A DNA stretch of 64,000 nt from Parvibaculum indicum (GTDB lineage: Bacteria; Pseudomonadota; Alphaproteobacteria; Parvibaculales; Parvibaculaceae). Each line of letters starts with the position of its first letter. Position 1 is the first letter of the stretch. Under the pieces are notes generated by a model, which saw only the letters and a list, made by a program, of their open reading frames with translations, was not told the origin of the DNA and did no database searches. A program made the translations under genes and the position numbers. The stretch is taken from positions 62,001 through 126,000 of the forward strand of contig NZ_JAASQO010000008.1 in NCBI RefSeq assembly GCF_011762095.1, written 5' to 3'. This document shows, piece by piece, positions 8,760-19,015 of this stretch.

Positions 8760-9627
8760 ACGGGCCCTCATATGGCCGGGGCTCTGGCTTGTCCTGTTCT
8801 GCTGGGGAGCGGGCGCTGCCTGTGCGGCGGGCCCGCCTAAGGTCGCTTCCGTTTCGCTTTGCGGCGACCAGTATCTGATGATGCTGGCCGACCCGGGACA
8901 GGTCGTGTCGCTGAGCCATCAGTCCATGTCGCCCCTGTCTTATGTGAAGGAGCGAGCGGCCTCCTTTCCACGGAACCGCGGATCGGTCGAGGAACTGATC
9001 CTCTCCGATGTCGAGCTTGTGGTGCTGAATGCCTATGGCGACACGCAACTGAAACGCATCCTGCGGAAATTCGGGATCGACTATTTCGAGTTGCCGCTCG
9101 GCGAGACCATCGGCGATGTCGAAGAGACGGTGATTGCCCTGTCGCAAAAGCTCGGGCGCGAAGCCGAAGGACACCGTCTGGTCGGGCGGATGAAGAAGCG
9201 CGTGGAAGCGGTTTCGCGCAGCGCGCAGGGCGGGGCACAACCCGTTGCGCTCTACTTTCGTTCCGACGGCGGCGGCGCAGGGGCCGGCACCTTCGTGGAT
9301 GACGCCATTCGCGCCGCGGGTTTTCGGAACCTGCAACGCGATCTCGGCAAGAAAGGCTGGGGGACGCTTCCTCTGGAACAGGCGGTCATGACGCCGCCCG
9401 ATGTTTTCGTCACCAGCTTTTTCGACACGCCTTACCAGTCCGTGCGGGGGCTGTTCCGCTACAACCCGGTCTTCTGGGAGCTGGCGCAGAAGGGAACGCT
9501 GGTTCAGGTTCCCGGCAAGTTGTGGCCCTGCTCGAGCCCGCTTCTTGTGAACGCGGTGGAATTCCTCGCCCGTGCGCATCGGGAAACCGGATCAAATGAT
9601 AGGGAGATGAGCCGTGACGGCGGATAG
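8752..9627 (+). CDS. btuF: ABC transporter substrate-binding protein, BtuF-like (copy 2)
   Basis: This is a periplasmic binding protein of about 291 residues, expected to deliver cobalamin or a corrinoid to the permease encoded next. The GTG at 8752 (overlapping the previous stop, AAGGGG upstream) gives a signal peptide ending near AGAACAAG. The mature protein starts KVASVSLCGDQYLMMLADPGQVVSLSHQS, continues with VEELILSDVELVVLNAYGD, and carries KLWPCSSPLLVNAVEFLARA near the C-terminus. It shares the CxDQYL motif with copy 1 at 3819. A 14-base overlap with the permease gene indicates tight coupling. Specificity for B12 is inferred from operon context. Confidence 0.87.
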   Translation: MAERALIWPGLWLVLFCWGAGAACAAGPPKVASVSLCGDQYLMMLADPGQVVSLSHQSMSPLSYVKERAASFPRNRGSVEELILSDVELVVLNAYGDTQLKRILRKFGIDYFELPLGETIGDVEETVIALSQKLGREAEGHRLVGRMKKRVEAVSRSAQGGAQPVALYFRSDGGGAGAGTFVDDAIRAAGFRNLQRDLGKKGWGTLPLEQAVMTPPDVFVTSFFDTPYQSVRGLFRYNPVFWELAQKGTLVQVPGKLWPCSSPLLVNAVEFLARAHRETGSNDREMSRDGG

Positions 9628-10648
9628 TCTTACCATGCGTCTCGCAAGCCGCCGCCGCGCGAACTGGCAGTTGAACGCCGCGCTGGGAGCGCTGTTGCTT
9701 GTGCTGTTTCTCGTCTCGGTCGGCATCGGTTATGTGTCCTTGTCGCTGGGCGATACGCTCGCCGCCCTGACGGGAACGGCGGGGGAAAAACTGCAGACGA
9801 TCGTCTGGGAACTTCGCCTGCCGCGCACGCTGCTGAGCATGGCAATCGGCAGCGCGCTGGGGCTAGCCGGCGCCGTGCTGCAGGGGCTGCTGCGCAACCC
9901 GCTCGCCGAGCCGGGTATTATCGGCATCAGTTCCAGCGCGGGGCTCGGCGCGGTGATCGCGCTCTATTTCGGGTGGAGCATGGCCTGGCCGCTCGCCCTG
10001 CCGGCCAGCGCGATGGCAGGGGCGGCGATAGCCACGATCATTCTCTATATCGTCGCGGCGCGCTCCGGCAGTGTGTTGACGCTGATCCTTCTGGGCGTCG
10101 CGATCAGCGGCTTTGCGATTTCGCTGTCGTCGCTCGCCATGAACCTCTCGCCCAATCCCTGGGCGGTGTCGGAAATTCTCTTCTGGCTCATGGGCTCGGT
10201 GAAGGATCGCAGCTTCTACGAGGTCAATCTTGCGCTGCCCTTCATCCTGATCGGCTCGGCCGTGTTGATGTCCTCGGGCCGCGCGCTCGATGCATTGAGC
10301 CTTGGCGAGGAAGGGGCGCAAAGCCTTGGCGTGGATCTTCGCCGCCTGCGGGTCCTGGCCATTGTCGGAACGAGTGCCGCGGTGGGAGCGGGCGTCGCCG
10401 TCGCCGGCACCATCGGTTTTGTCGGGCTTGTCGTGCCGCATCTCCTGCGCCCTGTAACGGGCCATATGCCGAGCCGTCTGCTGCTGCCCAGCGCACTGGC
10501 CGGGGCCTGTCTTCTCACAGCCGCCGATATCGGCGTCCGGCTGCTGGCCAACAGCGGGCCAGAGCTTCATCTGGGCGTGGTGACGTCGCTGATCGGCGCA
10601 CCCTTCTTTTTCTATCTTCTGTTCAAGGTCGGAGGGTCGATGCGATGA
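9614..10648 (+). CDS. btuC: FecCD/BtuC-family ABC transporter permease (copy 2)
   Basis: This 344-residue inner-membrane permease is of the BtuC type. Motifs include ELRLPRTLLSMAIGSALGLAGAVLQGLLRNPLA near residue 72, LGEEGAQSLGVDLRRLR (coupling helix) and GTIGFVGLVVPHLLRPVTGHMPSRLLLPSALAGA (listed here only by key residues). The start is a GTG with AGGGAGATGA upstream, inside the end of the binding-protein gene. Its TGA overlaps the ATG of the ATPase gene (ATGA). It is likely a paralogue of the permease at 4789, and forms a complete importer with the flanking binding protein and ATPase. Confidence 0.92.
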   Translation: MTADSLTMRLASRRRANWQLNAALGALLLVLFLVSVGIGYVSLSLGDTLAALTGTAGEKLQTIVWELRLPRTLLSMAIGSALGLAGAVLQGLLRNPLAEPGIIGISSSAGLGAVIALYFGWSMAWPLALPASAMAGAAIATIILYIVAARSGSVLTLILLGVAISGFAISLSSLAMNLSPNPWAVSEILFWLMGSVKDRSFYEVNLALPFILIGSAVLMSSGRALDALSLGEEGAQSLGVDLRRLRVLAIVGTSAAVGAGVAVAGTIGFVGLVVPHLLRPVTGHMPSRLLLPSALAGACLLTAADIGVRLLANSGPELHLGVVTSLIGAPFFFYLLFKVGGSMR

Positions 10649-11445
10649 CGGAGATCGCAGTAGAGAAGGTCGGCTTCTCCATCGCGGGTAAGAAAATCCT
10701 GAGCGATATCGACTTCACCGTCGATGAAGGCCGGTTGATCGGCCTCATCGGGCCGAACGGCGCCGGCAAGTCGACGCTGGCCCGGCTGATCGCCGGGCTG
10801 CAGCCCGCGGGCGGGGGAAGGATTCGCCTCGATGGGGAGCCCGTCGGCGACATCCACCGCAAGATACTGGCCCGCCGCATCGCCTATATGCCCCAGGGTC
10901 ATGTGGTGCACTGGGCGCTGGATGTGTTTCAGGTCGTGGCGCTCGGGCGCATTCCCCACCTCGGCCCTTTGTCTTCCATGGCCGAGGCCGATGCGGCCGC
11001 CGTCCAGCGCGCGATCGACAAGGCGGACATAGAACCGTTCCTCGATCGCGACGTGAGTACGCTCTCCGGCGGCGAACGGGCGAGGGTCATGCTGGCGCGC
11101 GCCCTGGCCGTGGAAAGTCCGGTGCTGCTGGTCGACGAGCCGATTGCCTCGCTCGACCCCTTTCACCAGATCAAGGTGATGAACCTCCTGCGCGACATTG
11201 CCGGGGAAGGACGCCTTGTCATCGTCGTGCTGCACGATTTGCCGCTCGCAGCGCGTTTCTGCGAACGCCTCCTGCTGCTCAGCGATGGCAGGCTCGTCGC
11301 GGACGGAGAACCGAAAGACGTATTGAGCGAACCGAATCTGGAAGCTGCCTATGCCATCGAAGGGCTGCACGGGCGCAATGCGGGCGAGGACTATGTGCTT
11401 CCCTGGCGCTGCCTGGAACATGGTGCAAAATCCGACCCGGTGTGA
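10645..11445 (+). CDS. btuD: ABC transporter ATP-binding protein, BtuD/FecE type
   Basis: This 266-residue ATPase subunit powers the cobalamin-type importer. It has Walker A GPNGAGKST (residues about 35-43), a Q-loop in YMPQGH, signature STLSGGERARVMLARAL, and Walker B VLLVDEPIASLD, followed by the H-loop in VVLHDLPLAA. The ATG at 10645 was chosen because it overlaps the permease stop as ATGA and gives the standard FecE-family N-terminus; the longer open frame upstream lies inside the permease gene. It is the only ATPase visible for the two BtuF/BtuC pairs in this region. Confidence 0.93.
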   Translation: MTEIAVEKVGFSIAGKKILSDIDFTVDEGRLIGLIGPNGAGKSTLARLIAGLQPAGGGRIRLDGEPVGDIHRKILARRIAYMPQGHVVHWALDVFQVVALGRIPHLGPLSSMAEADAAAVQRAIDKADIEPFLDRDVSTLSGGERARVMLARALAVESPVLLVDEPIASLDPFHQIKVMNLLRDIAGEGRLVIVVLHDLPLAARFCERLLLLSDGRLVADGEPKDVLSEPNLEAAYAIEGLHGRNAGEDYVLPWRCLEHGAKSDPV

Positions 11446-11455
11446 GGAGTGAGCG

Positions 11456-11875
11456 ATGCCGATGCAAAGCGTTGAGAGAGAGGCGTCCATCGTCGTGTGC
11501 AGTACGTGCCGGCATGACGCGGATAATCGCGAGAATGAGAAAGGCGAGCGTGGCGGCGAGTTGCTGTACCGCGAACTCGAGGCACTCGCAGGGCAAGCTG
11601 AAGATTCCTCGGGCCGTGTCTCGCTGCAACGCATGCCCTGTCTCTTTGCCTGTTCCCGCTTCTGTACCATTCATCTCAGGGCACCTGGCAAGATCGGCTA
11701 TGTTCTCGGCAATTTCACGCCCGACCGCGAATCCGCGGAGGCAATCCTCGCTTTCTTCCGCGCCTATCGGGAAAGCGAGGAAGGAATCGTGCCCTTCCGC
11801 GGATGGCCGGAAGGCGTGAAGGGCCACTTCATCGCCCGCATGCCGCCCGAAGGATATGTCCTGGAGTCGGGCTGA
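11456..11875 (+). CDS. DUF1636 family predicted metal-binding protein
   Basis: This small soluble protein (139 residues) has the DUF1636 pattern. CSTCRH near residue 15 is followed by MPCLFACSRFCTIHL around residues 60-74, then GYVLGNFTP. The two Cys groups suggest binding of a metal or Fe-S cluster. The family is often found beside cobalamin or cobalt transport genes, as it is here, ten bases after btuD. The exact function is not known. It ends the cobalamin operon; the next gene (ureG) is convergent 72 bases away and I see no clear terminator between them. Confidence 0.85.
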   Translation: MPMQSVEREASIVVCSTCRHDADNRENEKGERGGELLYRELEALAGQAEDSSGRVSLQRMPCLFACSRFCTIHLRAPGKIGYVLGNFTPDRESAEAILAFFRAYRESEEGIVPFRGWPEGVKGHFIARMPPEGYVLESG

Positions 11876-11947
11876 CAGGACTTTCAAGGCGGGCGGTTCA
11901 TGAAGACATCGTGGCCAGACAGAGAAGCCGCCTCCGCGCATAACTCC

Positions 11948-12592
11948 CTATTGCTCGTGTTGCATCTGGGAAACGATTTCGAGCCCGCCATGTCGGATGA
12001 TGAAGTCGGCGATGAAATCGATGCCTTTGCCCGACTTCATATTGGTGAAGACATAGGGTCGCTCGCCGCGCATGCGTTTCGTATCGGTATCCATCACCTC
12101 AAGTGAAGCGCCGACGAATGGGGCAAGGTCTGTCTTGTTGATGATGAGGAGATCGGAGCGTGTGATGCCCGGACCTCCCTTCGACGGAATTTTCTGACCG
12201 CCGGAAACATCGATCACGTAAAGCGTGAGATCGGCAAGTTCCGGGCTGAACGTGGCAGCGAGATTGTCCCCACCGGATTCGATCAGGATCAGGTCAAGAT
12301 TCGGAAAGCGCTCGCACATATCGGAGACGGCGGCGAGGTTGATGGACGCGTCCTCGCGGATTGCGGTGTGCGGGCATCCGCCGGTTTCCACACCCATGAT
12401 GCGCTCCTGCGGCAGCGCTCCGGTGCGGGTCAGTATTTTCGCGTCCTCCTGCGTGTAGATGTCGTTTGTGATCGCGCAGATGTCGTATGCATCGCGCAGT
12501 TTCTTGCAGAGTGCTTCCATGAGAGCGGTCTTGCCGGAACCAACCGGGCCGCCAATGCCCACACGCAGCGGGCCATGGGGGGATGTACTCAT
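11948..12592 (-). CDS. ureG: Urease accessory GTPase UreG
   Basis: This 214-residue GTPase uses GTP hydrolysis to deliver nickel into the urease active site within the UreDFG complex. The P-loop [15 protein letters not shown] is near residue 14. The metal-binding invariant motif (CPH in [15 protein letters not shown]) is near residue 73, followed by ESGGDNL and the guanine-specificity motif NKTD. It is the last gene of the urea operon, and its ATG overlaps the stop of ureF by four bases. Downstream is the convergent DUF1636 gene. Confidence 0.97.
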   Translation of the reverse strand: MSTSPHGPLRVGIGGPVGSGKTALMEALCKKLRDAYDICAITNDIYTQEDAKILTRTGALPQERIMGVETGGCPHTAIREDASINLAAVSDMCERFPNLDLILIESGGDNLAATFSPELADLTLYVIDVSGGQKIPSKGGPGITRSDLLIINKTDLAPFVGASLEVMDTDTKRMRGERPYVFTNMKSGKGIDFIADFIIRHGGLEIVSQMQHEQ

Positions 12593-13269
12593 GTGCGGAA
12601 CAACCTCGTATATTGGGTTTCATGTTTCATCGCGGCCATGTCGGCTATCAGCGCCGAACTGCCGAGATGGGTGAGGTCGAGGCGTTGGGCCTCTTGCGTG
12701 AGATCGTCGATTGTCGCTTCGAGAGCGATCATGGCGCGCTGACCATCCGTTTGGCCGAGTGGCACGAGGCGCAACCCTGCCGAGATGAGATTGGCCGCAA
12801 AAGCATGCAGATAGGCGCCGAGCGCGGGCTCCAGCGCGATGTCGTGATCGAAGGAAGCGACAGCCACCGCAAAGGGATAGGGAACGGGAATCCGGTTTCC
12901 CGCCAGCAGCCGGTCGAGCGTCGGGCTCGTCCATGTACGTCGCGTGATGTCGCAAAAGGCGCGTCCTTGTGCGTGGGTTTCAAGCTGACGCTCCGCGCTG
13001 CCGGTGAGGGCATTTCCATGGTCTCGCACGTCCCGAAGGCTCTCCATGTCCGGCTGCGCGGCGGCGTGCCAGGCGCAGGCAAAAAGAATGGCGTCGTTTC
13101 GCCCGCTGCCCCGCAGGAGGATGTCTTCGATCCATTCGATCATGCTGCCGCAACTCCGAATGGAACCGTCTTCGACCAGCCATTCGAGTCCGTGTGAATA
13201 GGAAAACGCACCCACCGGATAGGAAGGCGAAAGCCAGGCCATCAGGCGGTAGAGCGCGCTGCTATCCAT
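12589..13269 (-). CDS. ureF: Urease accessory protein UreF
   Basis: UreF bridges UreD-urease and UreG during nickel insertion. With the ATG at 13269 (ATGGATAG, overlapping the ureE stop by eight bases) it is 226 residues long, starting [29 protein letters not shown]. That [16 protein letters not shown] block is the family signature. In-frame ATGs at 13281 and 13287 and a start at 13335 would add up to 22 residues that look like read-through of ureE sequence. The largely helical body and the YTRLFRT C-terminus fit the family. It is coupled to ureG by an ATGA overlap. Confidence 0.94.
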   Translation of the reverse strand: MDSSALYRLMAWLSPSYPVGAFSYSHGLEWLVEDGSIRSCGSMIEWIEDILLRGSGRNDAILFACAWHAAAQPDMESLRDVRDHGNALTGSAERQLETHAQGRAFCDITRRTWTSPTLDRLLAGNRIPVPYPFAVAVASFDHDIALEPALGAYLHAFAANLISAGLRLVPLGQTDGQRAMIALEATIDDLTQEAQRLDLTHLGSSALIADMAAMKHETQYTRLFRT

Positions 13270-13747
13270 GCGAATGGCCATGTTCATGATGAGAATGACC
13301 GTGGTCGTGCCCGGATACCGGGATATGCGCGCCATAGGCGCCGCCTTCGGGATTGAAGGGGGCCTCGAGCATTTCCAGCTTGCCGCCGAGGCCTTTCACC
13401 ATTTCCGCGATCACATGGTCGGCACGGATACGCAAAAAGCCTTCGCCGATTTCCGCGGCGAGATGCCGGTTGCCGATATGCCAGGCCATGCGCGCCAGAT
13501 GCAGCGCATCCCGGCATCGTATTTCCATCAATGCTTCAGGCGCCGCGCTGACCGCGATCACCTCGCCTGACGTCAGGCGCAGCGCATCGCCATCACGCAG
13601 ATCCGGCACATCGGGAAGATCGAGCAGGAAGCCGACCCCGCGTTCCGTGGTCAGCGCAATCCGCCGCCGGTGCCGGCCCTCATAGTCGAGCACCACGCGG
13701 TCCGCAATTTCGCCGGTCCAGTCTTTGATGATTTCATGCGCTCTCAT
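13262..13747 (-). CDS. ureE: Urease accessory nickel chaperone UreE
   Basis: UreE is a nickel metallochaperone of 161 residues. It has an N-terminal peptide-binding-like domain (VLDYEGRHRRRIALTTERGVGFLLDLPDV) and a central metal-binding domain with AWHIGNRHL near residue 97. The C-terminus is His-rich ([17 protein letters not shown]), as in Ni-storing UreE proteins. It lies 11 bases downstream of ureC. Its end overlaps the start of ureF. Confidence 0.95.
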   Translation of the reverse strand: MRAHEIIKDWTGEIADRVVLDYEGRHRRRIALTTERGVGFLLDLPDVPDLRDGDALRLTSGEVIAVSAAPEALMEIRCRDALHLARMAWHIGNRHLAAEIGEGFLRIRADHVIAEMVKGLGGKLEMLEAPFNPEGGAYGAHIPVSGHDHGHSHHEHGHSHG

Positions 13748-13758
13748 TCGGGGTCTCC

Positions 13759-15468
<1,710 letters not shown>

Positions 15469-15478
15469 GATGCGGCTC

Positions 15479-15784
15479 CTATAGTGGTCCCATGATTTTT
15501 TGCTGAAAGCCGTAGACGGTGCGTCCGCCGGAAAGCGGGATCAGCGTCACGTCTCGCGACTGGCCGGGCTCGAAACGGATCGCGGAGCCAGCCGGAATAT
15601 CGAGCCGCATGCCGAGTGCTTTCTCCCGCTCGAAGAGGAGAGCGTTGTTCACCTCGAAGAAGTGATAATGCGAGCCGACCTGCACGGGTCGATCACCGCT
15701 ATTGGCAACCGTCAGCATCAGCGTCTCCGCCCCTTCATTGAGGGTGATCTCGCCTGCCGCTGGAATGACTTCACCGGGGATCAT
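15479..15784 (-). CDS. ureB: Urease beta subunit UreB
   Basis: This is the urease beta (small structural) subunit, 101 residues, starting [18 protein letters not shown], the usual family N-terminus. The ATG at 15784 is preceded by GAGGGAGG at a good spacing, so I prefer it to a start five codons upstream at 15799. It contains [11 protein letters not shown] and the C-terminal [10 protein letters not shown]. The gene lies between ureJ and ureC with about ten-base gaps on both sides. Confidence 0.95.
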   Translation of the reverse strand: MIPGEVIPAAGEITLNEGAETLMLTVANSGDRPVQVGSHYHFFEVNNALLFEREKALGMRLDIPAGSAIRFEPGQSRDVTLIPLSGGRTVYGFQQKIMGPL

Positions 15785-15795
15785 GCGTGCCTCCC

Positions 15796-16383
15796 TCATG
15801 CGAAGAACAAGGTCGCGCCCGCGAGCGCAATACCCGCGCCGCCTGCCCGCAGGGCGGTCTCCATCCGCGCGGAACGCGTGGCAAGTCCCGCGCCGATGCC
15901 AATTGCGTGAAGAGACGCCGTCGAAACGGCAAAGCCGAGCGCATAGAGACCGGCATTGTGAAGGTGGCCGGCTTCAAGCCCGTGTGCATTGCCGTGAAAG
16001 GCCGCAAAGACCGCGATAGCCGCCGATCCGGCCCAGACCGGCAGCGGCGCCGCGCTCGCCACGAGAAGTCCCAGAACCAGGACGGAGGCTGCGATGCCCG
16101 GTTCCACCATAGGCAGCGCAAAGCCTGCCATGCCTGCCACACCGCTCACGATCATGATGCCTATGAAGGCGGCGGGAAACGCCCAGAGTGCGCGGCCGCC
16201 CCGCTGTGCCGCCCACATGCCGACCGCCACCATGGCGAGGATGTGGTCGAGACCGCTCAAGGGGTGGGCGAGCCCGGCCATCAGCGGCGTGGTGTGAAAG
16301 ATCGTCGGATGCGCGAAGGCGGCCGTCGGCGAAATGGTGAGAACGAGTGTTGTTGCGGCAAGCAGGCGGGGTTTGCTGTTCAT
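15796..16383 (-). CDS. ureJ: HupE/UreJ family membrane protein
   Basis: UreJ/HupE proteins are small membrane proteins thought to act as nickel permeases or facilitators for urease or hydrogenase. The protein is 195 residues with an N-terminal signal or first membrane segment (ending TAAFAHP) and about six further hydrophobic segments. It carries the family motif [19 protein letters not shown] near residue 40 and a [11 protein letters not shown] motif near residue 125, both rich in His and Asp suited to Ni2+ passage. The ATG at 16383 is chosen because the upstream extension overlaps ureA. Its insertion between ureA and ureB is common in alphaproteobacteria. Confidence 0.92.
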   Translation of the reverse strand: MNSKPRLLAATTLVLTISPTAAFAHPTIFHTTPLMAGLAHPLSGLDHILAMVAVGMWAAQRGGRALWAFPAAFIGIMIVSGVAGMAGFALPMVEPGIAASVLVLGLLVASAAPLPVWAGSAAIAVFAAFHGNAHGLEAGHLHNAGLYALGFAVSTASLHAIGIGAGLATRSARMETALRAGGAGIALAGATLFFA

Positions 16384-16393
16384 GTCGGACCTC

Positions 16394-16696
16394 TCAGCGG
16401 ATCGGGTTGTGAACGGTGACGAGTTTGACGCCGTCGGGGAATGTCGCTTCCACCTGCACGTCGTGAAGCATTTCCGGAATGCCCTCCATGACCTGCTCCG
16501 TGCTGAGGACATGCGCGCCGGCTTCCATCAGCTCGGCGACGCTTCTCCCGTCACGGGCGCCTTCGACCACAAAATTGGAGATGAGTGCGATCGCTTCCGG
16601 GTAGTTGAGCTTCACGCCCCGCGCGAGCCGCCGTTCCGCGACCTGGGCGGCCATGGCAATCAGGAGTTTGTCCTTTTCTCTAGGGCTCAGTTGCAT
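16394..16696 (-). CDS. ureA: Urease gamma subunit UreA
   Basis: This is the urease gamma structural subunit, 100 residues. It opens [31 protein letters not shown] and contains [10 protein letters not shown], the [12 protein letters not shown] block and [29 protein letters not shown], all standard for the family. The ATG at 16696 matches the known family start; the longer open frame runs into ureD. It lies 11 bases downstream of ureD and ten upstream of ureJ. Confidence 0.97.
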   Translation of the reverse strand: MQLSPREKDKLLIAMAAQVAERRLARGVKLNYPEAIALISNFVVEGARDGRSVAELMEAGAHVLSTEQVMEGIPEMLHDVQVEATFPDGVKLVTVHNPIR

Positions 16697-16707
16697 GAAG
16701 ACTTTCC

Positions 16708-17595
16708 TCAGATGATCCAGTTGCGCGGCATCGGCGTCTTGCGAAATCCGGTCAGCACATGGCAAAGCGCCTTGGTCAGCGCATGTCCGTCCGCCATCAC
16801 GAAACGGGTAATCAGCATTCCATCCCATGCGCTTGCTGCGACGTGGTCGGGGAGGGATTCGAGAAGCACGCGCATTTCATCCAGCCGGTCTTCCGCATCC
16901 GGCGCGACATAGCGCAGCGTCGCCGTGGCGAGATGCCCGCCGGCAATGGCCGGGCGTTTCAGGAGTGCGTCGATATCGCCGTCGATATGAAAGCGGTCGG
17001 CATGGATGAGGCGTCCGTCGCGGCGGATGAACCAGCTATCCGCCAACGCACCCTTGCGTACTGTCTCGTCCATGGCGGTACGGCCGAAAATATTGGCTTC
17101 GACGCCCAGAAAGCCGGCATCGGCTGCGAGCGTCACATAGGTTTCACGCCTTAGCCGCGCGCCGTCGAAAAGAATGGCGGGCTGCGGCAACCAGTCGAGC
17201 CTGGCTCCTTCATCGACATGAAGAGCGGTCCTGATGAGCGCGTCGTCGCCGAGCGAGCGGTAAATCTTTTCGCATGCCTGGGTGGTGATCGTTGCGGAGG
17301 TACTGCGCGTAAGTTCGGTGGCAATATCCAGCCTGTCGCCGCCCGTCATGCCGCCGCCGAGATTGACCAGCACCGCTTCCGGTGGCAGGCCGGGGCCGAC
17401 GCGCGGGAAACGCAGTTTCATCGTGCCGGACTGAAAGCGCTCCGTTGCAAGGCTTTGTCCGTGCCGCATCGAAAAGACGAGACGGGCTTCGCCGCGACCG
17501 CGCTGAAAGACGGAACCGGATGACCTTTCCGGAGGCGAGGGGCTGGGGAAGTTCTCCTCCGCATCAGACCGTAAGATATTTGCGTACATTCTCAT
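16708..17595 (-). CDS. ureD: Urease accessory protein UreD
   Basis: UreD is the scaffold that recruits UreF and UreG to apo-urease. The protein is 295 residues. The region [35 protein letters not shown] and the block [19 protein letters not shown] near residue 78 are typical, followed by [11 protein letters not shown] and [13 protein letters not shown]. Two close starts are possible (ATG at 17595 or 17589). Both overlap the end of urtE, by 32 or 26 bases, which links the transporter and enzyme halves of the operon translationally. Confidence 0.93.
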   Translation of the reverse strand: MRMYANILRSDAEENFPSPSPPERSSGSVFQRGRGEARLVFSMRHGQSLATERFQSGTMKLRFPRVGPGLPPEAVLVNLGGGMTGGDRLDIATELTRSTSATITTQACEKIYRSLGDDALIRTALHVDEGARLDWLPQPAILFDGARLRRETYVTLAADAGFLGVEANIFGRTAMDETVRKGALADSWFIRRDGRLIHADRFHIDGDIDALLKRPAIAGGHLATATLRYVAPDAEDRLDEMRVLLESLPDHVAASAWDGMLITRFVMADGHALTKALCHVLTGFRKTPMPRNWII

Positions 17596-18259
17596 CCATC
17601 ATGCCGGATTGATCGCCGGAAACGACGACCTGTCCGCGGTCCATCACCGCGAAACGGTCGGCGAGCTCGCAGGCGAATTCGAAATATTGTTCCACCAGAA
17701 GAATTGCCATGCTGCGCGAATCCCGCAGATAGGTGATCGCCCGTCCGATATCCTTGATGACGGAGGGCTGGATACCTTCGGTGGGTTCGTCGAGGATCAT
17801 GATTTCCGGTGCGGCCACCATGGCGCGCCCGATCGCGAGTTGCTGCTGCTGGCCGCCGGAAAGGTCTCCGCCGCGTCGCGACAGCATGGATTTCAGCACC
17901 GGAAAGAGTTCGAACACTTCGTCGGGAATCTTGTGTCGGCCGCCTTTGAGCGACGCGAAACCCGTTTCGAGGTTCTCTCTCACCGTCAGCAGAGGAAAGA
18001 TTTCGCGCCCTTGCGGTACATAGGCGATACCGCGCCGGGCGCGCTCGAAGGGCGGCAGTTTCGAGATGTCCTTGCCGTTCCACATGACCCGGCCCTTGCC
18101 GACGGCCTGATGGCCGACGATACCGCGTAAAAGGCTCGTCTTGCCGACGCCGTTGCGACCCAGCACGCAAGTGATCTCGCCGGGCGCGGCCTCCAGGCTC
18201 ACGTTCCATAGCACTTGTGCCGCGCCGTAGCTCAGATCGACATTCTCGACCGACAGCAT
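17564..18259 (-). CDS. urtE: Urea ABC transporter ATP-binding subunit UrtE
   Basis: This is one of two ATPases of the high-affinity urea importer UrtABCDE (LivF-like). It is 231 residues, with Walker A GRNGVGKTSLLRGIVG near residue 33, signature LSGGQQQQLAIGRAM, and Walker B IMILDEPTEGIQPSVI. The EPTEGIQPS motif is characteristic of UrtE within the LivF family. It lies three bases after urtD, and its end overlaps ureD. Confidence 0.96.
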   Translation of the reverse strand: MLSVENVDLSYGAAQVLWNVSLEAAPGEITCVLGRNGVGKTSLLRGIVGHQAVGKGRVMWNGKDISKLPPFERARRGIAYVPQGREIFPLLTVRENLETGFASLKGGRHKIPDEVFELFPVLKSMLSRRGGDLSGGQQQQLAIGRAMVAAPEIMILDEPTEGIQPSVIKDIGRAITYLRDSRSMAILLVEQYFEFACELADRFAVMDRGQVVVSGDQSGMMDENVRKYLTV

Positions 18260-18262
18260 GAC

Positions 18263-19015
18263 CTATCTCCCCAGATAAACTTCGATGACGCGCTCGTTCG
18301 AGCTGATGTGATCGAGTGACCCGTCGGCGAGGACGGATCCTTCGTGCAGGACGGTGACTTTCACGTCGAGATCGCGGACGAAGGTCATGTCGTGTTCGAC
18401 GACGACCACGGAGCGCGTTTCGTTGATCTTTCGCAGGAGCTGCGCCGTCTGGGCGGTTTCCGCATCGGTCATGCCTGCGACGGGTTCGTCCACGAGCAGG
18501 AGTTGCGGGTCCTGCGCGAGAAGCATGCCGATCTCCAGCCATTGCTTCTGACCATGGGAAAGGTTTGCCGCCATGGCCATGCTGGCATCGGTCAGATGAA
18601 CCGTTTCCAGCAGCTCTTCGATTGCTTCCTTCTGGCTTGCGGAAGTCGAAGAGAAAAGTGTGCCGAAGACGCCGCGACTGTCTTTGAGAGCGAGAAGCAG
18701 ATTGTCCCACACGGTGTGGGACTCGAACACGGTCGGTTTCTGGAACTTGCGCCCGATGCCGAGATTGGCGATCCGTGCTTCGTCCATGGAGGTGAGATCG
18801 TGCCGGCCCGCGAACATGGCCGATCCCTCGTCCGGTCGTGTTTTGCCCGTGATGACGTCCATCATCGTGGTCTTGCCGGCACCGTTCGGGCCGATGATGG
18901 CGCGCATTTCGCCGGGCTCGATGAGAAGGGACAGCGCATTCAACGCCTTGAAGCCGTCGAAGCTCACCGTGATGTCGTCGAGATAGAGCAGCGAACGAGA
19001 GAGTTCCAGGGTCAT
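18263..19015 (-). CDS. urtD: Urea ABC transporter ATP-binding subunit UrtD
   Basis: This is the second ATPase (LivG-like) of the urea importer, 250 residues. It has Walker A GPNGAGKTTMMDVITG near residue 41 and KTRPDEG following, as in other UrtD proteins. The signature is LSHGQKQWLEIGMLLAQ and Walker B is LLLVDEPVAGM. The ATG overlaps the urtC stop by four bases. A long open frame in another register covers this and the urtE gene but lacks any family motif. Confidence 0.96.
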   Translation of the reverse strand: MTLELSRSLLYLDDITVSFDGFKALNALSLLIEPGEMRAIIGPNGAGKTTMMDVITGKTRPDEGSAMFAGRHDLTSMDEARIANLGIGRKFQKPTVFESHTVWDNLLLALKDSRGVFGTLFSSTSASQKEAIEELLETVHLTDASMAMAANLSHGQKQWLEIGMLLAQDPQLLLVDEPVAGMTDAETAQTAQLLRKINETRSVVVVEHDMTFVRDLDVKVTVLHEGSVLADGSLDHISSNERVIEVYLGR

